DNA from: Tubiluchus corallicola
Taxonomy: Eukaryota; Priapulida; Priapulimorpha; Priapulimorphida; Tubiluchidae
Assembly (NCBI GenBank): GCA_030141605.1
Contig: JAQGDQ010000424.1
Location: 1 to 64,000 of the forward strand
Reading direction: 5' to 3'
DNA length: 64,000 bases
Part shown: one piece after another, positions 12,275-23,295 of the stretch
Layout of the letters: every line of letters begins with the position of its first letter
How positions within the stretch are numbered: position 1 is the stretch's first letter
Program-made: the position numbers and the translations under genes
The notes under the pieces: generated by a model
Seen by the model: the letters and a program-made list of their open reading frames with translations, nothing else
Told to the model about the DNA's origin: nothing
The model's database searches: none

Positions 12275-12700
12275 CAGCAGAGAGACGGCGGTCCGAATTT
12301 GCCGATTGTCGGTGTTTACTGATACTAAGTTAATACAGTAGACGCCGTTTATTAGACTCATTGTAATGTAGAACAAATCGCTTAATTGTCTCAAAAACGT
12401 CTAGTGGCTGCTATGCAAAAGTATATAAAAATTGTTGGTAATTGACTCAAATAGCTCCGCATAATTGACTCTATATTTTTCTATTTAGTTTTTACTATTT
12501 TTATGTCGTCTTACTTCGGTTTTGTGCGCTATAATATAAGTAGAAACAATCGTGTTAAGTCCGTTAGTTACACGCTGCTTGGTTATGCTGATGTAATGAT
12601 GTAAACAAAGTGACGGCCCGCGACCTAGTGGTCAGCTCGTGAAGCAATAGACTGTGTGCGTAGTATGCGGGACTTTTAACGGTTCAAATTTTGTTCGATT
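12275..12700 (-). mobile_element. Degenerate copy of the 757-bp MITE family
   Basis: Segments are complementary to 9020-9720 (GTCCGAATTTGCCGATTGTC, GTGACGGCCCGC, TAGTATGCGGGACTTTTAAC). The terminal repeats are eroded. Confidence 0.6.
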
Positions 12701-12822
12701 TTTACTTCTCAACTGTATATTATTCCACCAGAGTAACAAAATACTACAAAATGTAAAAGACAAAGCTTGCCAATTGATTTACTCTGACAGCAGAAATAAT
12801 CAAGTCTAAAAACTCAAGATAC

Positions 12823-12949
12823 CACTTTTGCAGTTTCTTCCAATAAAACCCGGAGCACAATGGCACAGATATGCATCCAAATTTTCCTCACATGTTGCAT
12901 TATTTTCACACGGGTTCGACGAACAGTAAGGCTCGATGATAAACCAGCC
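12823..12949 (-). CDS. Chimeric REJ/EGF exon at the duplication junction
   Basis: The exon has 127 nt, entering in phase 0 (ATTCTAG) and leaving in phase 1 (AAAAGTG|GTATCT). The first 18 nt encode GWFIIE, the same as the start of the REJ exon at 8650-8840, and the upstream intron is also homologous to that one. From there it switches to an EGF module with cysteines at residues 9, 14, 20, 29, 31 and 40, closely matching EGF8 including the donor position. The frame is fully open. It is therefore a fused exon that takes a phase 0 intron from PKD copy A and hands a phase 1 intron to PKD copy B. If the donor were not used, translation would stop a few codons later (ILSF then TAG). Expression is not known. 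Confidence 0.72.
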
Positions 12950-13095
12950 CTAGAATGATAGTGAGAACTATGCAAGCTATTTCTGTTGACTAATGTCACT
13001 GACACTTTTGTGCATGGAGTAATGAAACTTTAGTGCTGTGATAACGACATAATATTGTATTACAGTTAGTTCAATAATAGAAGTAATAGTAGCAG

Positions 13096-13300
13096 TTGTA
13101 CCAGCAGCATCATCATCATCGTCATCTTCATCTTCATCATCATCATCATCAGCATCATCATCACCACAACCACCACCAACACAACCACCACCACCACCAT
13201 CATCATTATCATTATCATCAACATTGTCATCTTTGTTGTCATCATTACGATCAAAATCATCATCGGTCTTGTGATCAGCATCACCATCATCACCATAAGC
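13096..13300 (+). repeat. Imperfect CAT/ATC trinucleotide tract
   Basis: The run of CAT, CAC and ATC triplets gives open frames of poly-His and poly-Met/Val on the two strands. It lies in unit A, where unit B has only a short CTG/ACC-like tract (8940-8990), so it expanded after the duplication. Confidence 0.9.
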
Positions 13301-13347
13301 TTCAGCAGCAGAATGTTGCTACTACTACTATAATGTTGCTTTTATTA

Positions 13348-13642
13348 GTGCAAGTAATACTGCCACTGCTACTGCCACTGCCACTGCCACTGCCACTGCC
13401 ACTACCACTGCCACTACAACTGCCACTACAATTACCACTACCGCTGCCACTGCCACTGCCACTGTCACTGCCACCACCACTGCCATTGCCACTACCACTG
13501 CCATTACCACTACCACTACCACTACCACTACCACTGCCACTGCCACTGCCACTGCCACTGCCACTGCCACTGTCACTGTCACTGCCACCACCACTGCCAT
13601 TGCCACTACCACTGCCATTACCACTACCACTGCCACTACTGC
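13348..13642 (+). repeat. CACTGC/CACTAC hexanucleotide microsatellite
   Basis: About 48 hexamers of ACTGCC with ACTACC variants. The Pro-Leu or Ala-Val open frames over it are caused by the repeat. Confidence 0.92.
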
Positions 13643-13756
13643 TACATGTTAGTCAACTTACATAAATGTAATAGTATATTACACAATTTTAATTGTCTTT
13701 CCAATTTGTAATGCACAACTAAGAAACTGCTACAAGTTAAAATAGAGGAAATGTAA

Positions 13757-14597
13757 GTCCGCGTTTCCACCGCATCCGCACAGACACAGACTTTTCTGTC
13801 TGCACGTTTTACGTCCGCAAAAGTTGTTTCCATTGGGACCGCACTCATTCCGTAAGCCTTAAACTTATCTATTGTAGCTTTTCTCCTTCTTATTACTAAT
13901 ATGTTGCAGTCGATTATGATTTTGCACGTCCATATGTTGCAATTTTTACAGCTTGTTTTCTAAGAAAATTGAAACAGACTAGTTGAATTCACGTCAAATA
14001 AAAAGTGGCTTTTATTATAAAATAACAAGTTTTGGAGCTAATTATTTTCTCCATGTAACAGCACAACAAAGCAATGCAATTTTCAGGGCAAAGCGAAATA
14101 TTGTGGCAATAGAGAGTCTAGATAAATGAAAGTACTACAAATTTAAAAAATGCATATTCATAGCATCGCAAAATCAAGCCTAAATGTACAGAAATATTAA
14201 TTTAACAACAAAACTACAAATATTCTACCTTCGGTATTAAGTTGAAAGGCCACTTCGGCGCACAGTTGTCTTGTAAAATTAAAATCCCCGTGGCTGTATT
14301 TATGATTACTTTTATCATACGAAGCAGGTCTGATCTCCACAGCGTGCACGATCTGCTTGTCCTGCATTATAAAAATGAGCTTGTTCGTCCGCACAAAAAA
14401 AGGATTCAACAATTAAAGTGCGGATCTGGGCGTATACGTGACTTTCCATGCGGACGCAGTGGAAACGACAGACGCGTAAAACAATGGTATTCAAAGGCGG
14501 GCCATCGTATCAATTTTTTTCTGTGTGAGTCATACAGGAAAAGTCTGTGTCGGTGCGTGTCTGTGCGTGTCTGTGCAGACGCAGTGGAAACGCAGTC
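13757..14597 (+). mobile_element. PIF/Harbinger-like element (841 bp) in unit A
   Basis: Ends GTCCGCGTTTCCACCGC and the complement of GCAGTGGAAACGCAGTC are inverted repeats, flanked by TAA at 13754 and 14598. The duplicated intron in unit B (near 9833) has GAGTAATACTT with a single TAA and no element, an exact empty site. A 3-bp TWA duplication is the PIF/Harbinger rule. No transposase domain is seen. Confidence 0.85.
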
Positions 14598-14924
14598 TAA
14601 TACTTATTAAATTCATCTCTAAGATGATTGAGGAAATATTACTGTCATTCCAGTGCAACTAAACTTGGAAACACGACGAACAAAATCTCTGTCAGCCACA
14701 TCTGTGCTGACTTGACTGTGCTGATAATAATTAAGAAAATTTCACATAAGATGTAAGAAATAAATCGATAAAATTTTCAATAGCTATTCAACTAATATCT
14801 TACTTTTATAAGAGATATGAAATAAAGAAAATGTGATCACCATTTTTAAGATAATAAATCAGAAAATGAACTCGAAACTTAAGAGTAACAAATGAAATTA
14901 TTTCAACAACTAAAATAAACTAAC

Positions 14925-15592
14925 CTGATCCATTTCTTGAGTTTTGTTACCTAAAAACTCCAAGGTAACAGTAAGACACGCAACATACATGCCAAAGTCA
15001 AAAAGTCTTGCGTCTATTGAAATGTTTTCTCTAGTAACTTCCACATGGTCTCGTAATTCTAAGCTGCCTGATGACGACGCACAAGCAGTAAAAGAGTTTT
15101 CCTGAAAAATCCGCCACTCGTACGTTTTTGAAAAAGGACAAACGCTGTGCACATCTGACACGAGGATAAGAGTCTCTGTTCTCTTGAATTTCACAGCTTC
15201 GGTTTTACTAGAACCAACACCCACAATTTCAACATCCACAGTACACTTTGGTAATGTTGTAACGTTTACAACAACAGATGCAGTCGAACTGTAATGCAGG
15301 CCAATGGAACCGATGACAGCCACTGTATAAACACCTGGCTCCCAAAAAGTATGCGACCTTCGAAGGGAACCACCAGTTAGCGTCTCGGATTCACTGTTTC
15401 CAGCTGGTTGTGTTACAATGAAATCACTATTATTGAGAGTGAAAGAGACGTCGCTTCCAACGCTCCACACAAACGAAACTTCGGGACCAACGTAGTCGGA
15501 CACAAAGACGAAAGTGATAGGAACAGATGTGTAATATTCATGATAACCCTCTTCAATGGGTAGAACCACTAAAGACATGTTCAACTCAATCT
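14925..15592 (-). CDS. PKD domain plus start of REJ module, copy A
   Basis: The exon has 668 nt, entering in phase 1 (AATTTCAG) and leaving in phase 0 (CAG|GTTAGT). Residues 1 to about 110 form a PKD domain, an Ig-like beta-sandwich: VSFVWSVGSD, then HTFWEPGVYTVAV, then ASVVVNV. The rest (from about PKCTVDVEI) is the start of a REJ module, with the conserved VCPFSKTYEWRI and the LFDFGMYVACLTV strand. It pairs with copy B at 10160-10827, about 25 nucleotide differences by eye; roughly half change the protein. Its partner downstream exon is the chimeric one. Confidence 0.85.
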
Positions 15593-15739
15593 CTGAAATT
15601 CAAAACAGAAATTATTACTTCAATCAGGAAGCATGGATGTTACAATATGTTCGTTTGATATCATAAATCATAAAAAATCACAAATCTATTGGAGATCTAC
15701 TCATCCAAGTTAAACTTCCATCTATCCACATCCCATCCA

Positions 15740-16310
15740 TCTCCCATCCATCTACTTATAATTTATAATTTATTGGGTGACAGTACATTAACAAAATTAT
15801 GCGATCATTAGTCACAAGGTGGTACGTAGCACATTAACAAACAAGAAAGACAAAAACAACATCAAATTATGATGTATGCCATAAACCCAACTTCACATAC
15901 ACATTCAACACACAAATTAACAATCCAATTTATAAACACAAAATTGTATAGCTTCCTCTTATTCTTCGAAGAATTATAGCACCAAGCCGAAGTCACCACC
16001 ATTTTTTTGTAATTGTTGCATTCGCTGTGTAACTAACCATCTTGAGATTGGTAGTCTGGGCATATGATTTTTTACAGCCATTTCTAATTTACTGGGTGAA
16101 AATACATTGAAATTATACGGTCATTAATTACAAAGTACCAGGCAAAACAAATGTATGTACAAGATGGTACGTAGCACATTAGTAAACAAAAAAACAAGAA
16201 CAACATCAAACACTGATGTATGTCATCAACCCAACTTCACATAAACATTCAAAACACTAAAATTAACAATACAATTTTATGAATACAAAATTCTATAGCT
16301 TCTTCTTGTT
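15740..16310 (-). repeat. Duplicated ~300-bp segment, probably a LINE 3'UTR
   Basis: Two diverged direct copies (about 15755-15970 and 16085-16305) share GGTACGTAGCACATTA and CCCAACTTCACATA. No coding part remains. Confidence 0.5.
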
Positions 16311-16376
16311 TACAAAACATTTATTAATTAGGTTACAAACAATTGTTAGTATTTCTAGATCTTTGCTCCCTACCAA

Positions 16377-17450
16377 AAACAAATATTTGTCAACATTATG
16401 CAACATTGTTCAAAAACAAAAATTTGTCAACATTGTTTATCACTGTTCAAAACCAAATATTTGTCAACATTGTTCAACATTGTTCAAAAACAAATATTTG
16501 TCAACATTATGCAACATTGTTCAAAAACAAACATTTGTCAACATTGTTCAAAAACAAATATTTGTCAACATTGTTTATCACTGTTCAAAACCAAATATTT
16601 GTCAACATTGTTCAACATTGTTCAAAAACAAATATTTGTCAACATTATGCAACACTGTTCAAAAACAAATATTTGTCAACATTATGCAACATTGTTCAAA
16701 AACAAACATTTGTCAACATTGTTCAAAAACAAATATTTGTCAACATTGTTTATCACTATTCAAAAACAAATATTTGTCAACATTGTTTATCACTGTTCAA
16801 AAACAAATATTTGTCAACATTATGCAACATTGTTCAAAAACAAATATTTGTCAACATTGTTTATCACTATTCAAAAACAAATATTTGTCAACATTGTTCA
16901 AAAACAAATATTTGTCAACATTGTTCAACATTGTTCAAAAACAAATATTTGTCAACATTGTTTATCACTATTCAAAAACAAATATTTGTCAACATTGTTT
17001 ATCACTGTTCAAAAACAAATATTTGTCAACATTGTTCAACATTGTTCAAAAACAAATATTTGTCAACATTGTTTATCACTATTCAAAAACAAATATTTGT
17101 CAACATTGTTCAACATTGTTCAAAAACAAATATTTGTCAACATTGTTTATCACTATTCAAAAACAAATATTTGTCAACATTGTTCAACATTGTTCAAAAA
17201 CAAATATTTGTCAACATTGTTTATCACTGTTCAAAAACAAATATTTGTCAACATTGTTCAACATTGTTCAAAAACAAATATTTGTCAACATTGTTTATCA
17301 CTATTCAAAAACAAATATTTGTCAACATTGTTCAACATTGTTCAAAAACAAATATTTGTCAACATTGTGTTTATCACTATTCAAAAACAAATATTTGTCA
17401 ACATTGTTCAACATTGTTCAAAAACAAATATTTATCAACATTGTTCATAA
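16377..17450 (+). repeat. 37-bp minisatellite with all frames open
   Basis: About thirty units of TTCAAAAACAAATATTTGTC plus AACATTGTT and either CAACATTG or TATCACTG. Shorter 27-bp units are interspersed. Every unit holds the palindrome ACAAATATTTGT. As 37 is not a multiple of three, the three plus frames encode the same peptide set in rotation and all stay open for 350-398 codons. It sits in the intron between EGF8 and PKD copy A. Confidence 0.93.
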
Positions 17451-18099
17451 TCGAGACATCTGCTTGAGGTTTTAGGGAAGGCCATCTTTCTGTCAATTTT
17501 ATATTGATCGCAGTTTATTAAAAAATGTTACTCATCTTCAATATCTGACTCTCTGCAAAACATGCAAACTCAGTGATTAACAGGAAGCTGTTTTGGTTTA
17601 CGATGGCTTCCTGTTTCAACAGCCAAAGTATGCGAACTAATCCGGAATTTCGCAAAAGCTTTTCTAAGCTATCAAATAATTTTCAAGCTCAAACTCAAGT
17701 TTAAATTTTCAATGGTTTTTTTTATATATTACATATTATATATTTATTTATTTATTAAATATATCCACAATGATCATTACAGCATTGTACATAAAAGTAT
17801 TTAATAACATATTTATTATTATGTACACAAGATGCCAAGCCGCAAATGACCTGTGGGGTACTCAAGAATTACTTGTTTAGAGTACCCCAAATGAATGTGG
17901 ACTGAGTGTAATAGAAAAGAGCAGTAAAGGAGTAGAAAGAAAGGTTAATAGAGAATAGAAAGAGGAGAAAGATGTGATGGTATCTGTATGAAGTAACGTG
18001 AACTATAGAAATGTAAAAATTGACATAGCCACTTCTAACATATGGTTTCTAACCTTATTACCTTCATTATAATGTTATTATTGATTTAAATCACTACAG

Positions 18100-18510
18100 G
18101 TGCTAGTTGGGATGAAAAGCTCGATAAACATTTAACTAATGCGGCACAGAACTGGTTTAGTGAACTGACGTATTTCAACAATATTGAAGTACCTAGACGT
18201 ATTAAACTGAGCAACATTGCTGGCGCCAGCATTCTGCACACGTCACAGGATGCTTACGGAGCTCTCGCTTATTTAAGGATCACTGATGTGGATGGTCTCC
18301 TGCCAATTTGTTGCAGCAGAAACTCATGTTGCTCCACTTAACGCGGTCAGCGTACAACGACTCGATATGATGGCAGAAATTTTAGGACTACGCTGGCTTG
18401 CCGAATCTATTAGCAAAGTATTGCAACTGTCAATCAAATCTAGCTATTTTCGGTCGGACAGTATGAACACTCTTTGGTGGATCAGATTTGCTTCACTATT
18501 TTTTAAGGTA
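18100..18510 (+). mobile_element. BEL/Pao retrotransposon pol fragment, frameshifted
   Basis: The translation shows ETHVAPLNAVSVQRLDMMAE, then ILGLRWLAESI and SDSMNTLWWI. This is the well-known Pao-family stretch between reverse transcriptase and RNase H (Pao peptidase family region). An upstream part (WFSELTYFNNIEVPRRI) is in another frame, so at least one frameshift breaks it. No LTRs are seen near it. It is a dead fragment in an intron, antisense to the host gene. Confidence 0.75.
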
Positions 18511-18796
18511 GGATGGTTAATTTCGAGTTTCCAAATAAAATGCTTTGTATTGATGGTAGCTTGATTTTCCCAAACATGTGTAAACCCAAGATGTGCTAAA
18601 ATATCTTTTCCAAAATCTACCCAGTTATTGATTCTATTGTGACAGTGATTAAGTCACATCAGCGGAATTAATAAATGCTAAACTGTAATTTGTCTCTGTG
18701 TACTTCACGCGATTGGTCTATGCACAGAAAATAAATTTTTGACATAAACTGAATTGAATATCAGCTATTCCGCCAAGTAAGAAAAATTACTGATAC

Positions 18797-18904
18797 CTTT
18801 TTCACAATGTGTTCCAATGACACCCGGAACACAACTGCACAGATACGTATCCACCTCTTCATGACATGTTCCATTATTCTGACACGGGTTCGACAGACAT
18901 TTAA
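18797..18904 (-). CDS. EGF-like domain exon 8, polycystin-like gene
   Basis: The exon has 108 nt (36 codons) and phase 1-1, with acceptor CATTTTGCAG and donor GGTATCAG. Cysteines lie at residues 3, 8, 14, 23, 25 and 34 ([14 protein letters not shown] and onward). It is the closest relative of the EGF half of the chimeric exon at 12823-12949, down to the position of the donor site. I infer it was the left boundary of the tandem duplication. Confidence 0.87.
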
Positions 18905-19109
18905 CTGCAAAATGAGCACAAAAACATTCACATAAGCTTTATAATGCAGACAAACAAACAAATAAATAAATAAACACAATAACTGACAACATTATAAGCA
19001 TGACAAAGTGGAAGCCAATGTAGTTTTTATGAAGAGAGACTTCTTTACTTCTCTCTTGTAAAGAAATGCTTTAAAGGTTCTTCTCAAATCACAAACTCTG
19101 TTGAATTAT

Positions 19110-19530
19110 GAATTGAATTTATTCCACAGCAACACAAACATACATACAAATAGTTATTACATTGAAAAAAATTATAAACTAAACGAGTTACTGTGAGGAG
19201 GAGGCAGGAGAATTAAGCTTTCCAGTCCTCCTCCAGATAAGTGGAACAATTGACAATTAAATTACATAGTATTTTCATCAGTTATAACGTACATTAGAAC
19301 AAAATAAGTTTTGTTAGTAACTTAAGATCAGGATGAGTAAAACTGTGAGTTAATTATACCGCTGTAGTAAGTAATTCTTTGATGCTTTTTTAAATTGATA
19401 AAGATTAAGAGTTTTCATTTCACGCAGAATTGATGACCATATTTTAATAGCATTATATTTTGACGACTGTCTAATTATAATTGTTTTTGGAAGAGAGAGT
19501 ACATAGTTTCAATAAATTTTTCCATCAAGG
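19110..19530 (-). mobile_element. LINE 3'-end fragment, antisense in the EGF8-WSC4 intron
   Basis: On the minus strand a tail reading SLPKTIIIRQSSKYNAIKIW, then SSILREM, then LYQFKKASKNYLLQRYN and a stop at 19352 matches the end of non-LTR reverse transcriptases. It is followed by a 3'UTR-like stretch to about 19110. Confidence 0.6.
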
Positions 19531-19732
19531 TAAATTTTTCCAATGCAAATGCAAAATATAAAATTTCAGTACAAGATCTTCGATCTACATGTGATAATCT
19601 GCTGGATCCTGTCATCAAAACAATCGGTGCATTTATACTGCTATGCACATCTCATTATTTGAAAGGCATGACATTTCACACTATCACTATTCTAGGTTTC
19701 CATTTTGACAAAGAACCAAAAAAAACTCATAC

Positions 19733-20011
19733 CAATAATCATGTATGTGTTGTAGCGCCATTCGCTTCCGCAGATTGCACGTTCGTCCTTTTTGCACTCC
19801 ATCCAACAGTCGTCTTCTGGCATTTTGTAATGAGCAACCTTCCCGCCGCACACACATGTGGTGCCATTCTTCAAACCGAACAATCCAAATCCCTCCATCT
19901 GGCAGTGCTCTGCACATAATTTCGGACTGGATAATTCGGTCTCCACAGGCTCTTTTCCGTGAATGGCTGGATACGCCTGCTTGGCATAACAGCCAAGATA
20001 CCTATATTTGA
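19733..20011 (-). CDS. WSC domain exon 4, polycystin-like gene
   Basis: The exon has 279 nt (93 codons) and phase 1-1, with acceptor TTTTTAG and donor GGTATGAG. It starts VKYRYLGCYAK and has the core FGLKNGTTCVCGG. The terminal box reads AICGSEWRYNTYM: the second glycine of the usual CGG is serine, and the N/K-S-x-Y ending is altered. It is the most diverged WSC of the four, but all cysteines of the fold appear present. The next exon is EGF8. Confidence 0.88.
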
Positions 20012-20247
20012 CTAAAAATAGTTAAGCATTTTTTATCATTTTTGGCCATGAATGCGTGTCAAACCTGCATCGAATTGAATTTCACTGTTGTCTACAGTGT
20101 ATTTTGGTTTTTATAATATTATGAGGCTTCACAGACACATTTCAGGTTAACAGACGCGCATGATGGTTTAATTTACGGTTTAACTTCAATGTACCTGTAT
20201 ATTCTTTGTGCTTACCTGAATGTTAAAGCAAGATAATTATACCATTA

Positions 20248-20775
20248 CAGTGTCTCCCTCGCTACTTCGGGGTTCCTTTATCGCGGACTCGCTGTTTCGC
20301 GGGTTTTCAAAAATATTAATGTAAAATATTTATCGCGGTATTTTCGCTGTTTCGCGGGTTTTTGTGGTACTCCGTCTAAAGTACTTTTGCACATGTGTGG
20401 TACGTATTGTACAGTAATGTATAGATTTGATGAATTTTGCATAAAAAATCACAAAATGTATAAAAATAAATGAAAAATATTAATTCTAACATTAAAAGAA
20501 CATTATAAATCATAAAAAATTACCATTTACAGTAAATAGTGTGTTTATTCGGCGGATGAATACACACCAAAAATCGGAAGATCGTACGCTGCAGTTGGCT
20601 GCCATTACGGGATCAACGAATCTACGGTTCGTTATATCAAGAGTGTGGGGAGGGTTTATAAAGACTTAAAATAATGTATAACTACTAAAATAAGTATAGC
20701 GCCCCTACTTCGTGGAAATTTACTTATCGCTGGTGGGCCTGGAACGGAACACCCGCGATAAGTGAGGGAACACTG
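20248..20775 (+). mobile_element. pogo/Tigger-like MITE, copy 1
   Basis: Ends CAGTGTCTCCCTCGCT and AGCGATAAGTGAGGGAACACTG-type are inverted repeats with flanking TA. The interior carries TTCGCGGGTTTT and TATTTATCGCGG, shared by all six copies. Tigger-family ends and TA targets are the basis. No transposase. Confidence 0.8.
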
Positions 20776-21280
20776 TATACCAAACTTACCATTATTGTCA
20801 GATATCATTAGTTAAGCGAACTATGCAGTCGCAGAAATTTACAAAAAAAAACAAACACAGATATAAATGTGGGGGAAACCTAAAAGTTTGCTCATAATAC
20901 GAACTATTTCACTCTTAATAAATAGGTAAAACTTCAGCATATATTTCGCAATGTGCCGCTGTATTACTCAGGCTAACATTTTTTTAATTCCTGCAGTTAG
21001 AAATGATGATACTGAGCCTATAAGATTCAAGAAAATTACGAATGAAACATAAGTGTATCCACATAAGGTTTACCTGGAGAAACGTAATGAGGAGTATAGA
21101 GACTGACTTTGCTGAGTAAGTCATACGTACTACAGTGCAACATTCGCAACAAAAGTCTCGTACTGATACCGTTGCTACAATTATCCAATTAAGAGAAGCA
21201 ACCAGGGGCACATCAACACAATACGATGCCACAAGTTGACAGTTCTGTCCCGTCCACCTCTATTGCGAATTTAAGTTGTT
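20776..21280. other. Intron sequence, no feature seen
   Basis: Apart from a poly-A run near 20845, I see nothing to annotate. Confidence 0.5.
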
Positions 21281-21284
21281 TACG

Positions 21285-21545
21285 TAATGAACAATTACTT
21301 GTGGTATATTAGAAACACTATTAACCTAGTTTTCTTTGTAGTCATTATTAATTACATATATTTCCATAGCGCTTATATTAAAATAGGCTGCGCAACTGCT
21401 TGTCGTGTAATACCTTGCACCTGTTCGTTACGTGGCATTTATATAAAAGTTGAGCTCAGTAACTGCCTGTGGTGTGTTAAAAATGTGCCCTTTTATGAAA
21501 GTACACACATTTTCCGAGGAAAATGAGAATTTTTTCTAAAACGTG
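21285..21545 (+). repeat. Dispersed repeat, diverged partial copy
   Basis: It shares with 22655-22925 the run from AACAATTACTTGTGGT through CCTTGCACCTGTTCGTTACG to AGGAGAATAAGAATTTTT-like ends. Other copies are complementary at 36440-36760 and 45560-45680. Confidence 0.75.
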
Positions 21546-21889
21546 ACGTCGTCAAAGTTCGGCACTCTAGGCTATAGTTTAGTTACCCTATTGCTAAATA
21601 CGCCCCTGGAAGCAACACTGACAAGTTGGTGCTACGATATTAATGCATTTCTTACAGACATTTTAAGTTTCAACTTCTGCTTTTAACTTTGATCAATTTG
21701 CCACCCACTGAACCAAGTCTCTGTAGTGTGTTTTCAGGACAGCAAGGTGTCACAATGCAAACGCATTAGAGCTGTCTGATTTTGCTCATTTTTCTCAATG
21801 TACGGCTACAACTATTACCATGATGCAAAATTTTCAGCTGACAGCACTCTCATTCCCAATATAGTTTTGCTAAAACCCACATAAGAGAA

Positions 21890-22925
21890 ACCGCTATAGT
21901 TAGGTACTGTTAAGCAAGATATACAGGTGGTTTTGGGCAAACAGGAAGACATTAATCAGTAGATATATGAATAAAACACATAGAATGTTTAACTTATATG
22001 ATTTAAGCAGTATTGATTTTTGCCTCTGTAACATATCTCAATTCTTGTACATTACCTTCTATGGAAGTCTTGGCCTCGTTTAACGACATTTCGCTTAACG
22101 TCGCATTCTGTTGGAATGCATTAGCATCGTATAGCGAGGACTTACTGTAATTTTTAGTTTACACCTGAACTGCGGCATATATTAAATTTATAATAACGTA
22201 AAATATTTTAGTATAAGCGTTAGTGATGTGATCACTATAAATTATTTTAGTTATCCACTATTACAGGCATCACCTGCTATTCTGACGCTGTTCCATAAGC
22301 AGTTGTTTTCTTTGTATTTCAATATGGGAAATCTTTGCTGTGCAAAAAATGAAAGCCTGATTCCATTTCAGTACATGTGCCTCTTAGAAAGATGATGGAA
22401 GTGGTGCGTGGAGAAAATGCAAATTCTTAGATAGTTTTCTAGCAACAGACGACAATATTTCAAGAAGAAAAGTCCTAGCACTAGCTGAATATTCCAAATT
22501 TGTAAACATTTTTTAAAGTAAGAGGATCAGTCTAGAAATACGACTAAGAATTTTTGCCGCACTTGTGGAAACTGTGTTTGTCTACAACTCAGAATTGTAG
22601 GACAATCAAAGCACAACGCAAATCATTTATGGTTGCTCAAGTAATGAGCCGGTTAAACAATTACTTGTGGTGTATTAGAAACACTGTTAACCTAGTTTCT
22701 ACGTAGTCATTATTAATTACATGTATTTGCGTAGCACTTATATTCAAGCAGGCTGGCCAATTGCTTGTTGTGTAATACCTTGCACCTGTTCGTTACGTGG
22801 CAGTTATATAAAAAATGGCCTCAGTAACTGCCTGTGGTGTGTTATAAAATGTGCACTTTACATGAAAATCAAAGTATACATATTTTCTAAGGAGAATAAG
22901 AATTTTTTCTAAAATGTGACGTCCT
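21890..22925 (+). repeat. 1-kb dispersed repeat, inverted copy of 36440-37510
   Basis: The two segments match over their whole length in opposite orientation, through GCGAGGACTTACTGTA, GATGTGATCACTATAAATTA and CACCTGTTCGTTACGTGGCA. The part to 22152 belongs to the CGAGGACTTA MITE family. The rest is the repeat also seen at 21285-21545. Confidence 0.85.
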
Positions 22926-23066
22926 CAAACTGATAAATAAATGATAAGTTAGTATATCCTATGTGGGTCCAGCTTGGTACAACTTGCACCACACTTACAC
23001 CTTGAAAAGTCATGGGTCCTTGACCCCAATCGACAGTAATGCCGAAAAAGCTCTGTAATTACCCAC

Positions 23067-23192
23067 CTCTTCGACACAGCAGGCCATAGAAACCTTTCTT
23101 ACACTTGCAGGAAAGGGAAGGCGGCTCATTGTGACAAGAAGTGGTATAACTACTGTTGCACAGGTTGCACTTGTGTTCGATGTCCTTCATAA
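23067..23192 (-). CDS. EGF-like domain exon 7 (atypical), polycystin-like gene
   Basis: The exon has 126 nt (42 codons) and phase 1-1, with acceptor TCATTTAG and donor GGTGGGTA. Cysteines lie at residues 9, 12, 20, 29, 31 and 40. The C-x2-C start is unlike the other EGF exons and closer to laminin-type or EMI-flanking EGF modules, but the end (CKCKKGFYGLLC) is clearly EGF-like. The intron between it and EGF6 is only about 100 bp, the shortest in the gene. Confidence 0.8.
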
Positions 23193-23295
23193 CTAAATGA
23201 ACAAATAAACAACAAACATTATTATACATATGGTACAGCGAGCAGTTGCTGTATGATTGTATGTATTTTACCTGATAAAAAGTTTATCTACTTAC

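Noticed and set aside
13096-13665. His-rich and Leu-Pro-rich open frame and its complement
   Set aside because: Pure microsatellite; it lies in an intron of the minus-strand gene.
16279-17475. Three overlapping open frames of 350-398 codons
   Set aside because: They translate a 37-bp satellite in rotation; no domain, no unique sequence.
22721-22912. Small Cys-containing protein also found at 21287 and complement 36450
   Set aside because: The frame recurs because the dispersed repeat recurs; copies differ by indels and stops.
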